The notes below the pieces were generated by a model that was not told the DNA's origin, did no database searches, and worked only from the letters and a program-made list of their open reading frames with translations. From JANXVV01 sp038230975 (GTDB lineage: Bacteria > Planctomycetota > Phycisphaerae > Tepidisphaerales > Tepidisphaeraceae): a DNA stretch of 45,083 bases. The position numbers and the translations under genes are program-made. Each line of letters opens with the position of its first letter. The stretch's first letter is position 1. Below, one piece after another: positions 24,334 to 36,872 of this stretch. The stretch is from assembly GCA_038230975.1 (NCBI GenBank), contig JBBRMF010000008.1, positions 1 through 45,083 of the forward strand, read 5' to 3'.

Positions 24334-25689
24334 TCAGTCGCGTTTGATCATGATCCCCGGCCATTGAATCAGCGGTGCGTAGGGCTCACCGATAAGTGGG
24401 GTCGAAGGCAACTCACCTATTATTCGATCACCGGTCCGCAGATACAGATTTTTCGCAACTTCGGACAAAGGTGAAGTGATCGCCGGGGAAGGGATGACGC
24501 TGGGAGCTTGCGGGCCACAACGCCGTGAGAGCAATGCGATTTTCGTTTTTGCCCGCAGCTTAAAAAACAGGTAATCCGGATCGCCGTTCGGATAGCAAAC
24601 CAATCGCGCCACGCAGGCGTCAAGTTGAGCCGGGCTGGCGAAGACGAGCCGGGTTGTATCCACCCAGCGGATGGTCGACGTCGTTTTTTGATGACAGGTT
24701 TCGTAGGCCCAATCATCGTCCTGCGTAATGCCGGGACTGATGATTCGAATCTTCCCGCCGCAGGTCAGCGTGGGTTTGCGTGATTTTCCCCATAAGATCA
24801 GCCCGCCGATAAACGCACCGGACACTACAATCGCCCAAACCGCGACCAGCCGGGGCCTCCATAAAGCCAAGAGTAAAATCAAGATTGAAAACACTCCACC
24901 CAAAAGGCACATTTTAACCCGCACGTCCAAAGGCCAACCGCTGCGCCAGGCGGCCACGGGTTCGTAGATGGCGTCGCTGTAAGTCACGGCAACCGGGCCG
25001 GAAGGCTTATATTGAATCACCCACCAACCGCCGTCGATGTTTTTCCAAGGCCAATTTGGCCACGGTGCGCGACTCACCGCGTCCGGTCCATGGCTGGGCG
25101 CAACCGCAAACGCCACTCCCTCGGCAACGAGTGAAGCAAATCGGGCCTCACCGACTCTTTGAATCGCGGAGGCATTCAGTATCACCGCATCCAGCGTCTG
25201 CCATGCTGCGGCAATTCCCGGAAGCGGCAGCGATGGATTGAGCGCGATCGGCAGAAGTTCATCGCCGGGAAACAAGGCCCGCGCCACGGAAATTGCCGCC
25301 GCCGCCTCAACCCCGGCATATCCGATAATTCGCTGATGTTCCCCCAGCGGTTTGAGCGCCGGACGCACCAGGTCGCCGCCCTTCCGTGGATGGACATACC
25401 AGGACAATGCATTCGCCCGTGCATCAATCGGAAGCCATGGAACCGTGGCATCGATCGCGCCCCCCTCGAATCGGACAAACGTCCAGACGGAGCCCGGCGC
25501 ATCCAAATGCACGCTTATTTCGTCCGCCGACCTTGGAGAAACATTGACCTGCACCGGCACATATTTGCCTGGATGGTAATAACCTTGCAGCGGGAACGTG
25601 ACCGAATCTTCAGCGCTGCATTGGCGCGCGAAGATAAGCATCACAATTAAAGAGAGAATACCGGTTGTGGCACTGACCGTCTGTCGCAT
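24334..25689 (-). CDS. secreted/membrane protein of unknown function
   Basis: 451 residues. Signal peptide MRQTVSATTGILSLIVMLIF then RQCSAEDS. Residues ~30-235 look like an extracytoplasmic domain with beta-strands (VPVQVNVSPRSADEISVHL) and a DAVILNA-type Rossmann-like strand (PGIAAAWQTLDAVILNASAI), common in planctomycete envelope proteins. Two membrane helices follow at about 260-282 (MCLLGGVFSILILLLALW) and 286-305 (AVWAIVVSGAFIGGLILWG). The last ~145 residues are a second soluble domain. The ATG directly abuts the TAA of the debranching enzyme gene, with no spacing, so translation is almost certainly coupled. That suggests a role linked to storage glucan metabolism, but nothing in its sequence confirms this. 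Confidence 0.75.
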   Translation of the reverse strand: MRQTVSATTGILSLIVMLIFARQCSAEDSVTFPLQGYYHPGKYVPVQVNVSPRSADEISVHLDAPGSVWTFVRFEGGAIDATVPWLPIDARANALSWYVHPRKGGDLVRPALKPLGEHQRIIGYAGVEAAAAISVARALFPGDELLPIALNPSLPLPGIAAAWQTLDAVILNASAIQRVGEARFASLVAEGVAFAVAPSHGPDAVSRAPWPNWPWKNIDGGWWVIQYKPSGPVAVTYSDAIYEPVAAWRSGWPLDVRVKMCLLGGVFSILILLLALWRPRLVAVWAIVVSGAFIGGLILWGKSRKPTLTCGGKIRIISPGITQDDDWAYETCHQKTTSTIRWVDTTRLVFASPAQLDACVARLVCYPNGDPDYLFFKLRAKTKIALLSRRCGPQAPSVIPSPAITSPLSEVAKNLYLRTGDRIIGELPSTPLIGEPYAPLIQWPGIMIKRD

Positions 25690-27654
25690 TTACATTCCAA
25701 GTTCGACGGCAAGCCGCAGCACTTCGGCAACGCTCCACGCCTGCGCGAAGCAACCGACCGGCCGATGGGGTTCATCCCCTTCGCAGATCTCGGCAATTTG
25801 CCCGATGCAGCCGCGCTCCATGCTGTCGATCAGGGGTTGAAGCCAGACCCGCGCCTGGTGAATGGAATCTTGGGAGCGCTCGTTGACGTTCACATACGCC
25901 TCAAGGAATGAACCGATCAACCACTGCCACACCGTGCCGTTATGATACGCCGCATCGCGATTCATCTGATCGCCGGTGTAACGGCCATGATAGTTCGGCT
26001 CACTCTTCGCCAGCGTTCGCAGCCCATAAGGCGTGAGCAACTCGCGCCGCACCACTTCCACCACGGCCTTTCGCTGTTCCATCGTTAACGGGCTATGTGG
26101 CAGGCTGACGGCGAAAATCTGATTCGGACGAATCTGGGCATCCTTAAACGTATCGTTCACCACATCGTAACACCCGCGGAAAGCACTGATCCAAAATGTC
26201 TTCTGAAAACTTTCCCGCACCTTCGCGGCAAGTTCTTCCAGACCCATTAATTTCAGCGCGTTGTACCACAGTGCGTTAATCTCAACAGCCTTCCCCTGTC
26301 GCGGTGTGAACGAGATTCCATTGCATTTGGCATCCATCCACGTCAGTTGAGTCGACTGATCACCGGCGGAAATCAAGCCATCCTGCGGGTCCATTGCGAT
26401 CTTAAATCGCGTTCCGGCTTTGTAGCCTTCGACGATCGCACGGCAAGCCGGCAGAAGCTTCGCCTCGAAAGTCTTCGTGTCTTTCGAAAGTCGTAGATAC
26501 TCGTAAACCGCATGGATAAACCAGAGGCTGGCATCCACCGTGTTATAACTCGGCTCATTGCTGTAATCATCGAAACGATTCGGGATCATCCCTTCGCTGA
26601 CATACTCCGCGAAAAGGCTCAAGACCTGCTGCGCTTCCGTGAACCGGCCAGTGGTTAGAAATAAACCCGGCAAAGAGATCATCGTGTCACGACCCCAATC
26701 GGCAAACCAGGGGTAACCCGCGATGACCGTGCATCCGGGGGAACCGTTGGGTTGCTTGCGACGAACGACAAAATCGGCGGCCGCGCGGGTGAGTCGTTGA
26801 ATGGCGCGCGAGGGTGCGTTGGCCGAAGAACCCCGTTCGTCGCCTGCGGCTTTCGATTCCGGCTTGGTTTGCCGACTCGTTTGGCATCGAACCAATTCAT
26901 CATCCCAGTTCAAAAGACCTGTCGGTTCAATGCCGGCCCAGATCGTCACCTGACCTTTTCCCGTGGTTTGGTAGTTGAATGTGCCCGGGTTGAAGAGGTC
27001 TTCAGTATCATCCTGACCCCGCTCGGTTTCGACGGCATAAGTGTGCCGATACCACCAGTCCCCTTTCTCCTGAAACTCCGCAACATCCGATTGCATATGG
27101 ACGGTGAGATCACCTTCTGAAACCGACGCCGATCGACCGCTTCCGGAAACCTGGAAATAGGCGTTTGATGCGGACCGAAGCGAATGAAAATCCCGCAGGC
27201 TCACAAATGGCAATAATTGCATTTGCAGTGAACGGCCGGCGGCGGCTTCGAACGTGTAACGCACACCGACAATATTGCGTTGCCAAACCGCCAGTACTTC
27301 CTTCACGATGCGAACGCCTTCGGCATCGTAGTGAAACGTGGCTACGTCACCTAGTTCAAAGCGACGGAGATATTGCTCACCGCGCGGGAAAAAAGTCTGA
27401 TGAAATTGATTGATGGACGTGCGAAGAACATTGTCTGTTTTACCATCGACAATCAGCAACTCGCCGATGCGGTTCAAAGCCATGACCCGCCCGACCGGAG
27501 GCGTGGTTGCCGCGACGAGCAGACCGTGGTACCGCCGTGTGTTGCAACCGACCACGGACGAAGCGGCAAATCCACCCAATCCGTTGGTCAGCAACCACTC
27601 GAAGCCAAGATAAGGATTCAGTTCTCCAAACGTTTCGATGGTGTACATGGGCAT
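25690..27654 (-). CDS. glycogen debranching enzyme (amylo-alpha-1,6-glucosidase family)
   Basis: About 654 residues from MPMYTIETFG (ATG 27654); the frame extends to 27741 without support, and ATG 27648 is equally possible. The N-terminal domain has the hallmark EWLLTNGLGGFAASSVVG and TRRYHGLLVAAT. The C-terminal (alpha/alpha)6 catalytic domain includes YPWFADWGRDTMISLPGL, with the conserved Asp, then YNTVDASLWFIHAVYEYL, and later YHNGTVWQWLIGSFLEAY. This matches archaeal/bacterial GDE-type proteins that hydrolyse alpha-1,6 branch points of glycogen-like glucans. It has no signal peptide and is cytosolic. It is the first gene of a two-gene unit with the abutting membrane protein gene and is divergent from the DUF1223 gene. 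Confidence 0.92.
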   Translation of the reverse strand: MPMYTIETFGELNPYLGFEWLLTNGLGGFAASSVVGCNTRRYHGLLVAATTPPVGRVMALNRIGELLIVDGKTDNVLRTSINQFHQTFFPRGEQYLRRFELGDVATFHYDAEGVRIVKEVLAVWQRNIVGVRYTFEAAAGRSLQMQLLPFVSLRDFHSLRSASNAYFQVSGSGRSASVSEGDLTVHMQSDVAEFQEKGDWWYRHTYAVETERGQDDTEDLFNPGTFNYQTTGKGQVTIWAGIEPTGLLNWDDELVRCQTSRQTKPESKAAGDERGSSANAPSRAIQRLTRAAADFVVRRKQPNGSPGCTVIAGYPWFADWGRDTMISLPGLFLTTGRFTEAQQVLSLFAEYVSEGMIPNRFDDYSNEPSYNTVDASLWFIHAVYEYLRLSKDTKTFEAKLLPACRAIVEGYKAGTRFKIAMDPQDGLISAGDQSTQLTWMDAKCNGISFTPRQGKAVEINALWYNALKLMGLEELAAKVRESFQKTFWISAFRGCYDVVNDTFKDAQIRPNQIFAVSLPHSPLTMEQRKAVVEVVRRELLTPYGLRTLAKSEPNYHGRYTGDQMNRDAAYHNGTVWQWLIGSFLEAYVNVNERSQDSIHQARVWLQPLIDSMERGCIGQIAEICEGDEPHRPVGCFAQAWSVAEVLRLAVELGM

Positions 27655-27765
27655 GGGGTCAAAGTGTAATCGACATAAGTGATTGAGGGAATAATTCTTC
27701 TCCACAAAGTGATTACAGTGGAGGACAACGCTGCGAAACACAGCGAATACTCGTGGAGTTTTTTC

Positions 27766-28569
27766 ATGAAAATGGGAATGGCATTAGTTGCTTTGGCGGC
27801 ATTAATCGCGTGTTTGGCTCGAGCAGTTGATGAGAAATCGGCTAAACCACACGCGGCTCAGGGTGCAGTGGTGGTCGAATTATTCACCTCGGAGGGTTGT
27901 TCCAGTTGCCCACCGGCCGACAAAGTGCTTACAGATCTCGCGAAAGCCGGTGCCATTGAAGGCGTTGAGGTGATTCCCCTTGCTCAGCACGTGGATTATT
28001 GGAATCGTCTCGGATGGACCGATCCGTTCTCATCCGCGAATTTTTCCCAGCGTCAGGAAGCCTATGCCAGCAGTTTTCACACGGACCAAATCTACACGCC
28101 GCAGTTAGTGGTCGATGGAACCACACAGTTTGTCGGAAGCGACCGAGAGCGTGCATTCGCATCCGTTCGTGCGGCTGCCAAACAACCCAAGGGGAGCATC
28201 ACGCTGCGATTAAGTTCGCCTCAAGCAAACGATGCGAAATTGGATGTCAGCGTTTCCATTGCAGATCTACCCGCTATTATTCCGGGCGACGTAGCCGAGG
28301 TGTTCATCGCTATCACCGAAAATGACTTAAGAACCGATGTGGCCGCCGGTGAAAATGCCGGCCGAAAGCTGTCGCACACCGGCGTGGTACGCGAGTGGAA
28401 ATCGCTTGGAAATTTAGCCTCAGATCGAGGGCCGACATTCGATCTGACCGCCAAGCTCATCTTGAAGGACGAATGGCATAGGGACAAATTGAAAGTCGCG
28501 GCATTTGTCCAAGAGCGGAAAGGCCGTCGGGTTTTAGCCGCAACCGCTCAGAAATTCGATTTACGCTGA
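27766..28569 (+). CDS. DUF1223 secreted thioredoxin-fold protein
   Basis: 267 residues from the ATG at 27766, which has GGAG with a 7-nt spacer. The open frame starts at 27679 but the upstream part is not credible. Signal peptide: MKMGMALVALAALIACLARA. The DUF1223 hallmark follows: VVVELFTSEGCSSCPPADKV, with Cys45 and Cys48 in a thioredoxin-like CxxC, then HVDYWNRLGWTDPFSSANFS and YTPQLVVDGTTQFVGSD. The C-terminal ~100 residues form a beta-rich domain. Members are exported, and redox activity is presumed from the CxxC but not established. Length is normal. The 111-nt gap to the divergent debranching enzyme gene probably holds both promoters. Confidence 0.92.
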   Translation: MKMGMALVALAALIACLARAVDEKSAKPHAAQGAVVVELFTSEGCSSCPPADKVLTDLAKAGAIEGVEVIPLAQHVDYWNRLGWTDPFSSANFSQRQEAYASSFHTDQIYTPQLVVDGTTQFVGSDRERAFASVRAAAKQPKGSITLRLSSPQANDAKLDVSVSIADLPAIIPGDVAEVFIAITENDLRTDVAAGENAGRKLSHTGVVREWKSLGNLASDRGPTFDLTAKLILKDEWHRDKLKVAAFVQERKGRRVLAATAQKFDLR

Positions 28570-28949
28570 TCTGTGACAAGCGTATCCGTTGCGTATCGTT
28601 CCAATACCGCAGGATTGCCGTCGACTTTTCCCCCTCAAGAACCTATTTTGGTAACTTTGTCGCACGGTAGCCGAAAAAAATCACCTGCTTAAAAAAGGGG
28701 CAAAAATTATTGAAATCTATCCCAATTCCCCGCCTTCCACGTCGCCATGCGCACAAAATAGACAAGTCAATCATAAAAATGGCGTGCGGCTCGATGTAGT
28801 CGAATAAGTTCGACGCCTCCGCATGCAGCCTCACGTCCGAAAAAGTTGTGATTGCTTAATTATCCCGCTATTATAGCCCATTCGGTTTTTTACGCCCTTG
28901 CGGACGTTGCGCCAGGGCGATTCGTTCTGCTGCTCTACCTGAATTACTC
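28570..28949. other. 380-bp leader/promoter region of gltB
   Basis: No convincing gene is present. The stretch contains the promoter described separately and an imperfect hairpin at about 28892-28918 (CGCCCTTGCG against CGCCAGGGCG) in the predicted 5' leader. The upstream half is AT-rich with A-runs (28675-28720), which could bind regulators or act as an UP-like region. A 63-codon minus-strand frame here was judged non-coding. Confidence 0.5.
28846..28874 (+). promoter_or_regulatory. sigma70-type promoter of the glutamate synthase operon
   Basis: TTGTGA (28846-28851) and TATTAT (28869-28874) are separated by exactly 17 nt. The predicted start near 28881 gives a leader of ~70 nt to the gltB ATG at 28950. 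This is the best-spaced promoter seen in the window. Confidence 0.6.
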
Positions 28950-33583
<4,634 letters not shown>

Positions 33584-33587
<4 letters not shown>

Positions 33588-34054
33588 GTACTAAACCAGA
33601 AAACCTGTATTCGAAGGATTTCAACGGAGAAATATATAAGTCGGCTGCCGAAGAGCATCTACACGCATTGGATGTGCAATATCGAAACGGCCTATATGTC
33701 CTGGCGATTTACACTTCTGGTGTTGCCGTGGAGTGTATATTGAAAGGCTACAAGATGCGGCTGGAACCGACATTTGATTCACGACATAATCTGTACAAGT
33801 TGTGGAAAGAGTCCGGTTTCTCAGCGATCATTCCTCATCGACATGCCGAAAGATACGGAAACACGCTGACCGACATCGCCATCCGATGGTCAAACAGTCA
33901 TCGGTATCGAAGCGAAAACGCACTGCGAACCTTCTTGAAGCGAGGTAAGCTCGACCGAGGAATAAAGGGGGATTTTGTTAAGGAAAATGCGCGGCGCGCC
34001 GTCAATGCTGCGACAGATCTGGTTACGATAGGAATCCTCAGATGGAAGAACTAG
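33584..34054 (+). CDS. HEPN-domain protein inserted between gltB and gltD
   Basis: 156 residues. Its ATG (33584) overlaps the gltB TGA as ATGA, so translation is probably coupled to gltB. The helical core EEHLHALDVQYRNGLYVLAI, then AVECILKGYKMRLEP, is the typical start of a HEPN domain. Arg101-x4-His106 (RWSNSH) matches the R-x(4-6)-H active motif of HEPN ribonucleases. Such proteins act as RNases, or as the partners of nucleotidyltransferases, in toxin-antitoxin, abortive-infection and RNA-processing systems. The next gene overlaps its 3' end by 13 nt. The base composition appears more AT-rich than gltB and gltD, suggesting acquisition. No nucleotidyltransferase gene is adjacent, so the 87-residue neighbour may be its partner. 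RNase activity is inferred. Confidence 0.78.
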
Positions 34055-34305
34055 TCAAAAAACTCGATGAACTATTTCGCCAGCATTTTCATGGCGCAGT
34101 TGCAGAACTCGAACAGTCCAAACAATTTCAAAAAGTGGGAGGCCTTCTTAGCTGGGACGGATTTGAAGGTCACGAGCAGATTGATCGTCAACATCAAGTT
34201 TGGGATTCCATTCGCGCGCATCTTCCTCAGGAAGAACAGCGAAAGGTTACCGTGATTCTGACGGTGACGCCAGATGAATTAGCCGTCATGCGTGAGCAGG
34301 ACTAG
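34042..34305 (+). CDS. small partner of the HEPN protein, unknown family
   Basis: 87 residues, starting inside the HEPN gene (13-nt overlap), so the two are surely co-expressed. The N-terminus is a helix (MEELVKKLDELFRQHF). The second half (WDGFEGHEQIDRQHQVWDSI, then RKVTVILTVTPDEL) faintly recalls BolA-like proteins, with a Phe-x-Gly, an Arg/His-x-x-Val and a C-terminal Thr-x-Thr-Pro-x-Glu. It lacks the G-S-x-D-x-D motif of minimal nucleotidyltransferases. It could be the antitoxin or regulatory partner of the HEPN protein, or an unrelated passenger. The overlap is the only firm evidence of a link. gltD starts 47 nt after its stop. Confidence 0.65.
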   Translation: MEELVKKLDELFRQHFHGAVAELEQSKQFQKVGGLLSWDGFEGHEQIDRQHQVWDSIRAHLPQEEQRKVTVILTVTPDELAVMREQD

Positions 34306-34352
34306 CAGAAGTTACCAGCACCGCTTTGCCGTCAGGAAAAGGAACTCAAACA

Positions 34353-35873
34353 ATGGGTAAGCCCACCGGATTCATGGAATTTAAGCGAGAGACTCCCACC
34401 CGGCGTCCCGTGAACTTGCGCATCCTCGACTGGAAGGAAGTCTACGAAGAATTCCCCGAAGACAAGCTGCGCGCGCAAGGGGCTCGCTGCATGGACTGCG
34501 GCATTCCGTTTTGTCATGGGCATGCCATCAACGGCAATGCGCTTGATTCCGTCGGGTGCCCGCTTGGCAACCTCATCCCCGACTGGAACGATCTGGTCTA
34601 TCGCGGCCGTTGGCAGGACGCGCTGGACATGTTGTTCAAAACCAACAATTTCCCGGAGTTTACCGGCCGCATCTGCCCGGCTCCGTGCGAAGAAGCTTGC
34701 GTGCTGGGCATCAACGAAAAGCCGGTCACGATCAAGAATATCGAAGTGACCATCATCGAACATGCGTTTGCCAACGGTTGGGTAAAACCGCAGCCGCCAA
34801 CCACGCGCACCGGCAAGAAGGTTGCCGTCATCGGTTCCGGGCCTGCGGGGTTGGGCTGCGCCGCGCAGCTGAATAAAGCCGGCCACGAAGTCACCGTCTT
34901 CGAGCGCGCCGATCATATCGGTGGCCTGCTGATGTACGGCATCCCCGAGTTCAAGCTTGAGAAGCGAATCGTCGATCGACGTGTCGATCTGATGAAGGCC
35001 GAAGGGATCAAGTTCGTGACGAACGCCAACGTCGGTTTCAATGTGAAGATCGAGGATCTTCGCCGTGATTTCGACGCGGTTGTTCTGGCCGGTGGCGCCA
35101 CGAAGCCGCGCGACCTTCCGGTTCCCGGGCGTGAATTTAAAGGCATTCACTTTGCGATGGAATATCTGCCGCAAGGCAACAAGCGGGCCCTCGGCAACAA
35201 AGTCGAACAGGAATTGATCGACGCCAAGGGCAAAAACGTCATCATCCTCGGCGGCGGTGATACTGGCGCGGATTGTCTGGGCACCGCCGAGCGCCAAGGC
35301 GCAAAGTCCATCAAACAATTCGAGCTTCTTCCCAAGCCGCCAACCGATCGCGAACATGAGATCGTCAAAGACGGCCGGCTGCTTCCCTGGCCTTACTGGC
35401 CGATGATCTACCGCTCGTCTTCCGCCCATGAAGAAGCCGACCAGATCTTCGGGGTCGAGATCCGCGACTACTCGATCAACACCAAAAAGTTCACCGGTGT
35501 CGACGGCCACGTCACGAAACTTCACGGCATCAAACTCAGTTGGACCAAAGGCCCCGATGGCCGCCCCGCCATGCAGGAAATGCCCGGTTCCGAGTTCGAG
35601 CTTGACTGCGATCTCTGCCTGCTCGCCCTCGGTTTCGTCAGCCCCGAACATCCCGGTCCGATCGATCAGCTTGGCCTGACCAAAGACGCGCGCGGTAACG
35701 TGCAGGTCAACGCCAACTACATGACCAGCATCCCCGGCGTGTTTGCCGCTGGCGACATTCGCCGCGGGCAATCGCTCGTCGTCTGGGCCATCAGCGAAGG
35801 CCGTCAAGCGGCGCGAGGCGTGGATGAATTCTTGATGGGCAAGACGGATTTGCCGTATTTGAAGTTGTTTTGA
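34353..35873 (+). CDS. gltD: glutamate synthase small (beta) subunit
   Basis: 506 residues from the ATG at 34353, with AAAAGGA ~9 nt upstream; the TTG at 34326 is a weaker start. This is the NADPH-oxidising, FAD- and [4Fe-4S]-containing subunit that passes electrons to GltB. The N-terminal Cys cluster region has CMDCGIPFCHG, then CPLGN, and CPAPCEEACVLG. The FAD motif is VIGSGPAGLGCAAQL, followed by HIGGLLMYGIPEFKL. The NADPH site is ILGGGDTGADCLGTA. The C-terminal FAD-contact block GVFAAGDIRRGQSLVVWAI is present. Length is slightly above the usual ~480. It is separated from gltB by the HEPN module but keeps the same orientation, so a single operon driven from 28846 remains likely. Confidence 0.96.
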   Translation: MGKPTGFMEFKRETPTRRPVNLRILDWKEVYEEFPEDKLRAQGARCMDCGIPFCHGHAINGNALDSVGCPLGNLIPDWNDLVYRGRWQDALDMLFKTNNFPEFTGRICPAPCEEACVLGINEKPVTIKNIEVTIIEHAFANGWVKPQPPTTRTGKKVAVIGSGPAGLGCAAQLNKAGHEVTVFERADHIGGLLMYGIPEFKLEKRIVDRRVDLMKAEGIKFVTNANVGFNVKIEDLRRDFDAVVLAGGATKPRDLPVPGREFKGIHFAMEYLPQGNKRALGNKVEQELIDAKGKNVIILGGGDTGADCLGTAERQGAKSIKQFELLPKPPTDREHEIVKDGRLLPWPYWPMIYRSSSAHEEADQIFGVEIRDYSINTKKFTGVDGHVTKLHGIKLSWTKGPDGRPAMQEMPGSEFELDCDLCLLALGFVSPEHPGPIDQLGLTKDARGNVQVNANYMTSIPGVFAAGDIRRGQSLVVWAISEGRQAARGVDEFLMGKTDLPYLKLF

Positions 35874-35892
35874 ATTACCTTGGGATCATTGG

Positions 35893-36195
35893 ATGTTATC
35901 CGGCCACCAACAAGTTCAGATCCATAACAGTTGCCGTCAGCATGGCGTCAAAAAGCTCGAACTGTTTGGATCTGCCGCGCGCGATGACTTTCAGGAACAG
36001 ACAAGCGATTTTGACTTCTTTGTGGAGTTTCTCAACTACGATTCACCGACCATCGCAGATCAGTGGTTTGGCCTTCAGGAAGACCTGGAACGTCTGTTAA
36101 GTCGAAAGGTCGATCTCGTGAGTCGTAGGGCTGCCAAAAACCCGTACTTTCTTGAAGTGGCTAACCGAGATGCGGTGACTCTATATGCCGCCTGA
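35893..36195 (+). CDS. MNT-type nucleotidyltransferase (MntA-like antitoxin)
   Basis: 100 residues, 19 nt after gltD. It shows the minimal nucleotidyltransferase signature LFGSAARDDF, then SDFDFFVEF: Gly26-Ser27 followed by Asp39-x-Asp41, and a third acidic residue Asp74 in KVDLVS. This is the full catalytic set. In MntA/HepT systems the nucleotidyltransferase adds AMP to the HEPN toxin, neutralising its RNase. The start ATG at 35893 sits at the expected distance before the QHGVKKLELFGS block. The hepT-like reading frame begins at 36185 inside its last codons (11-nt overlap), the normal arrangement for these pairs. The catalytic protein itself looks intact. Confidence 0.85.
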   Translation: MLSGHQQVQIHNSCRQHGVKKLELFGSAARDDFQEQTSDFDFFVEFLNYDSPTIADQWFGLQEDLERLLSRKVDLVSRRAAKNPYFLEVANRDAVTLYAA

Positions 36196-36520
36196 AGATA
36201 AAAAACTCATTTCCGACACGCTTGATGCGGCGGTTGCAATTCGCCAGTTCGTTGAAGGTCGCACGATTGACGATTTGAGATCGGACAAACTCCTCAAGTC
36301 AGGCGTATACTGACAATTCGCTGTCATCGGGGAGGCACTCTCGCAGTTGCGGAGACAAAATCCTTCCGCACTGGACCACATCAGCGAATGGAATCGTATC
36401 ATTGGATTCCGCAATCAAATCATTCATGGATATTCGGTTATCGACGATGAAATCACATGGCGCGTCATTGTTGGCAAGCTGCCGACACTTGTGACGGAAC
36501 TGGAATCGATGCTGGCGTAA
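36185..36520 (+). pseudogene. HepT-like HEPN (DUF86) gene with in-frame TGA
   Basis: The frame runs 111 codons but codon 43 (36311-36313) is TGA. Before it: PEDKKLISDTLDAAVAIRQF and so on; after it QFAVIGEALSQLRRQNP, and the catalytic/AMPylation motif RNQIIHGY (Arg76, His81, Tyr83; R-x4-H-x-Y), ending at TAA 36518-36520. Both halves match DUF86/HepT proteins without any gap, so a single base change, for example from TGG (Trp), explains the stop. HepT is the RNase toxin of MntA/HepT pairs. Here it would be truncated to 42 residues and inactive unless the TGA is read through or is a sequencing error. The overlap with the nucleotidyltransferase gene is normal for the family. Confidence 0.8.
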
Positions 36521-36872
36521 ACTGTAATTTACAACCACTTGAATTGCGCGAATGAACGCCTCATTCCAGTCCGCCTGCTTCTTCCACTCTGGAACCGGGG
36601 TTTTCTGCCCGGCTTTGGACACGTAAGGCGACCGCTCGACCCGTTGATATTTGTGGACACATCGCGGGCAGGTTGGCCCAAAGTGTGAATCTGCGGGGTT
36701 TTGAATAGCTGACAGCATCCCTTCACCGCCACTCCTCCGCGATTTTCCGGGATTTTTTTGACGCTTTTCCGGGCTGGCCCCTGTAAAGTAAATCCCAATT
36801 CAATAAACAACGGCAAACGATCGGACAACTGCAGTGTCCGTATAGTGGATGATTCTCGCGGAAGGTGCTCCC
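36521..36872. other. 350-bp intergenic region with promoter and no clear gene
   Basis: The left part (36540-36720) carries a minus-strand open frame with CPRC and a charged segment, which may be the remnant of a zinc-ribbon gene, but it lacks a family match or ribosome site. The right part contains TTGACG at 36758-36763 and TGTAAA at 36782-36787 (18-nt spacer), a fair promoter for the gene at 36873, with a leader of ~80 nt. Nothing else is recognised. Confidence 0.35.
36758..36787 (+). promoter_or_regulatory. candidate promoter of the coiled-coil protein gene
   Basis: TTGACG, 18-nt spacer, TGTAAA. The -35 is strong and the -10 weak. The predicted start is near 36794, ~80 nt upstream of the ATG at 36873. 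Confidence 0.35.

Noticed and set aside
28643..28834. 63-codon minus-strand frame upstream of gltB
   Set aside because: Composition looks random, no ribosome site, and it lies in the regulatory region.
34042..34305. calling the small HEPN partner a MNT nucleotidyltransferase
   Set aside because: It lacks the G-S and D-x-D residues; a faint BolA-like look is too weak for a firm name.
34332..35807. 491-codon open frame antisense to gltD
   Set aside because: Same reason: it mirrors gltD, with low-complexity composition and no recognisable domain.
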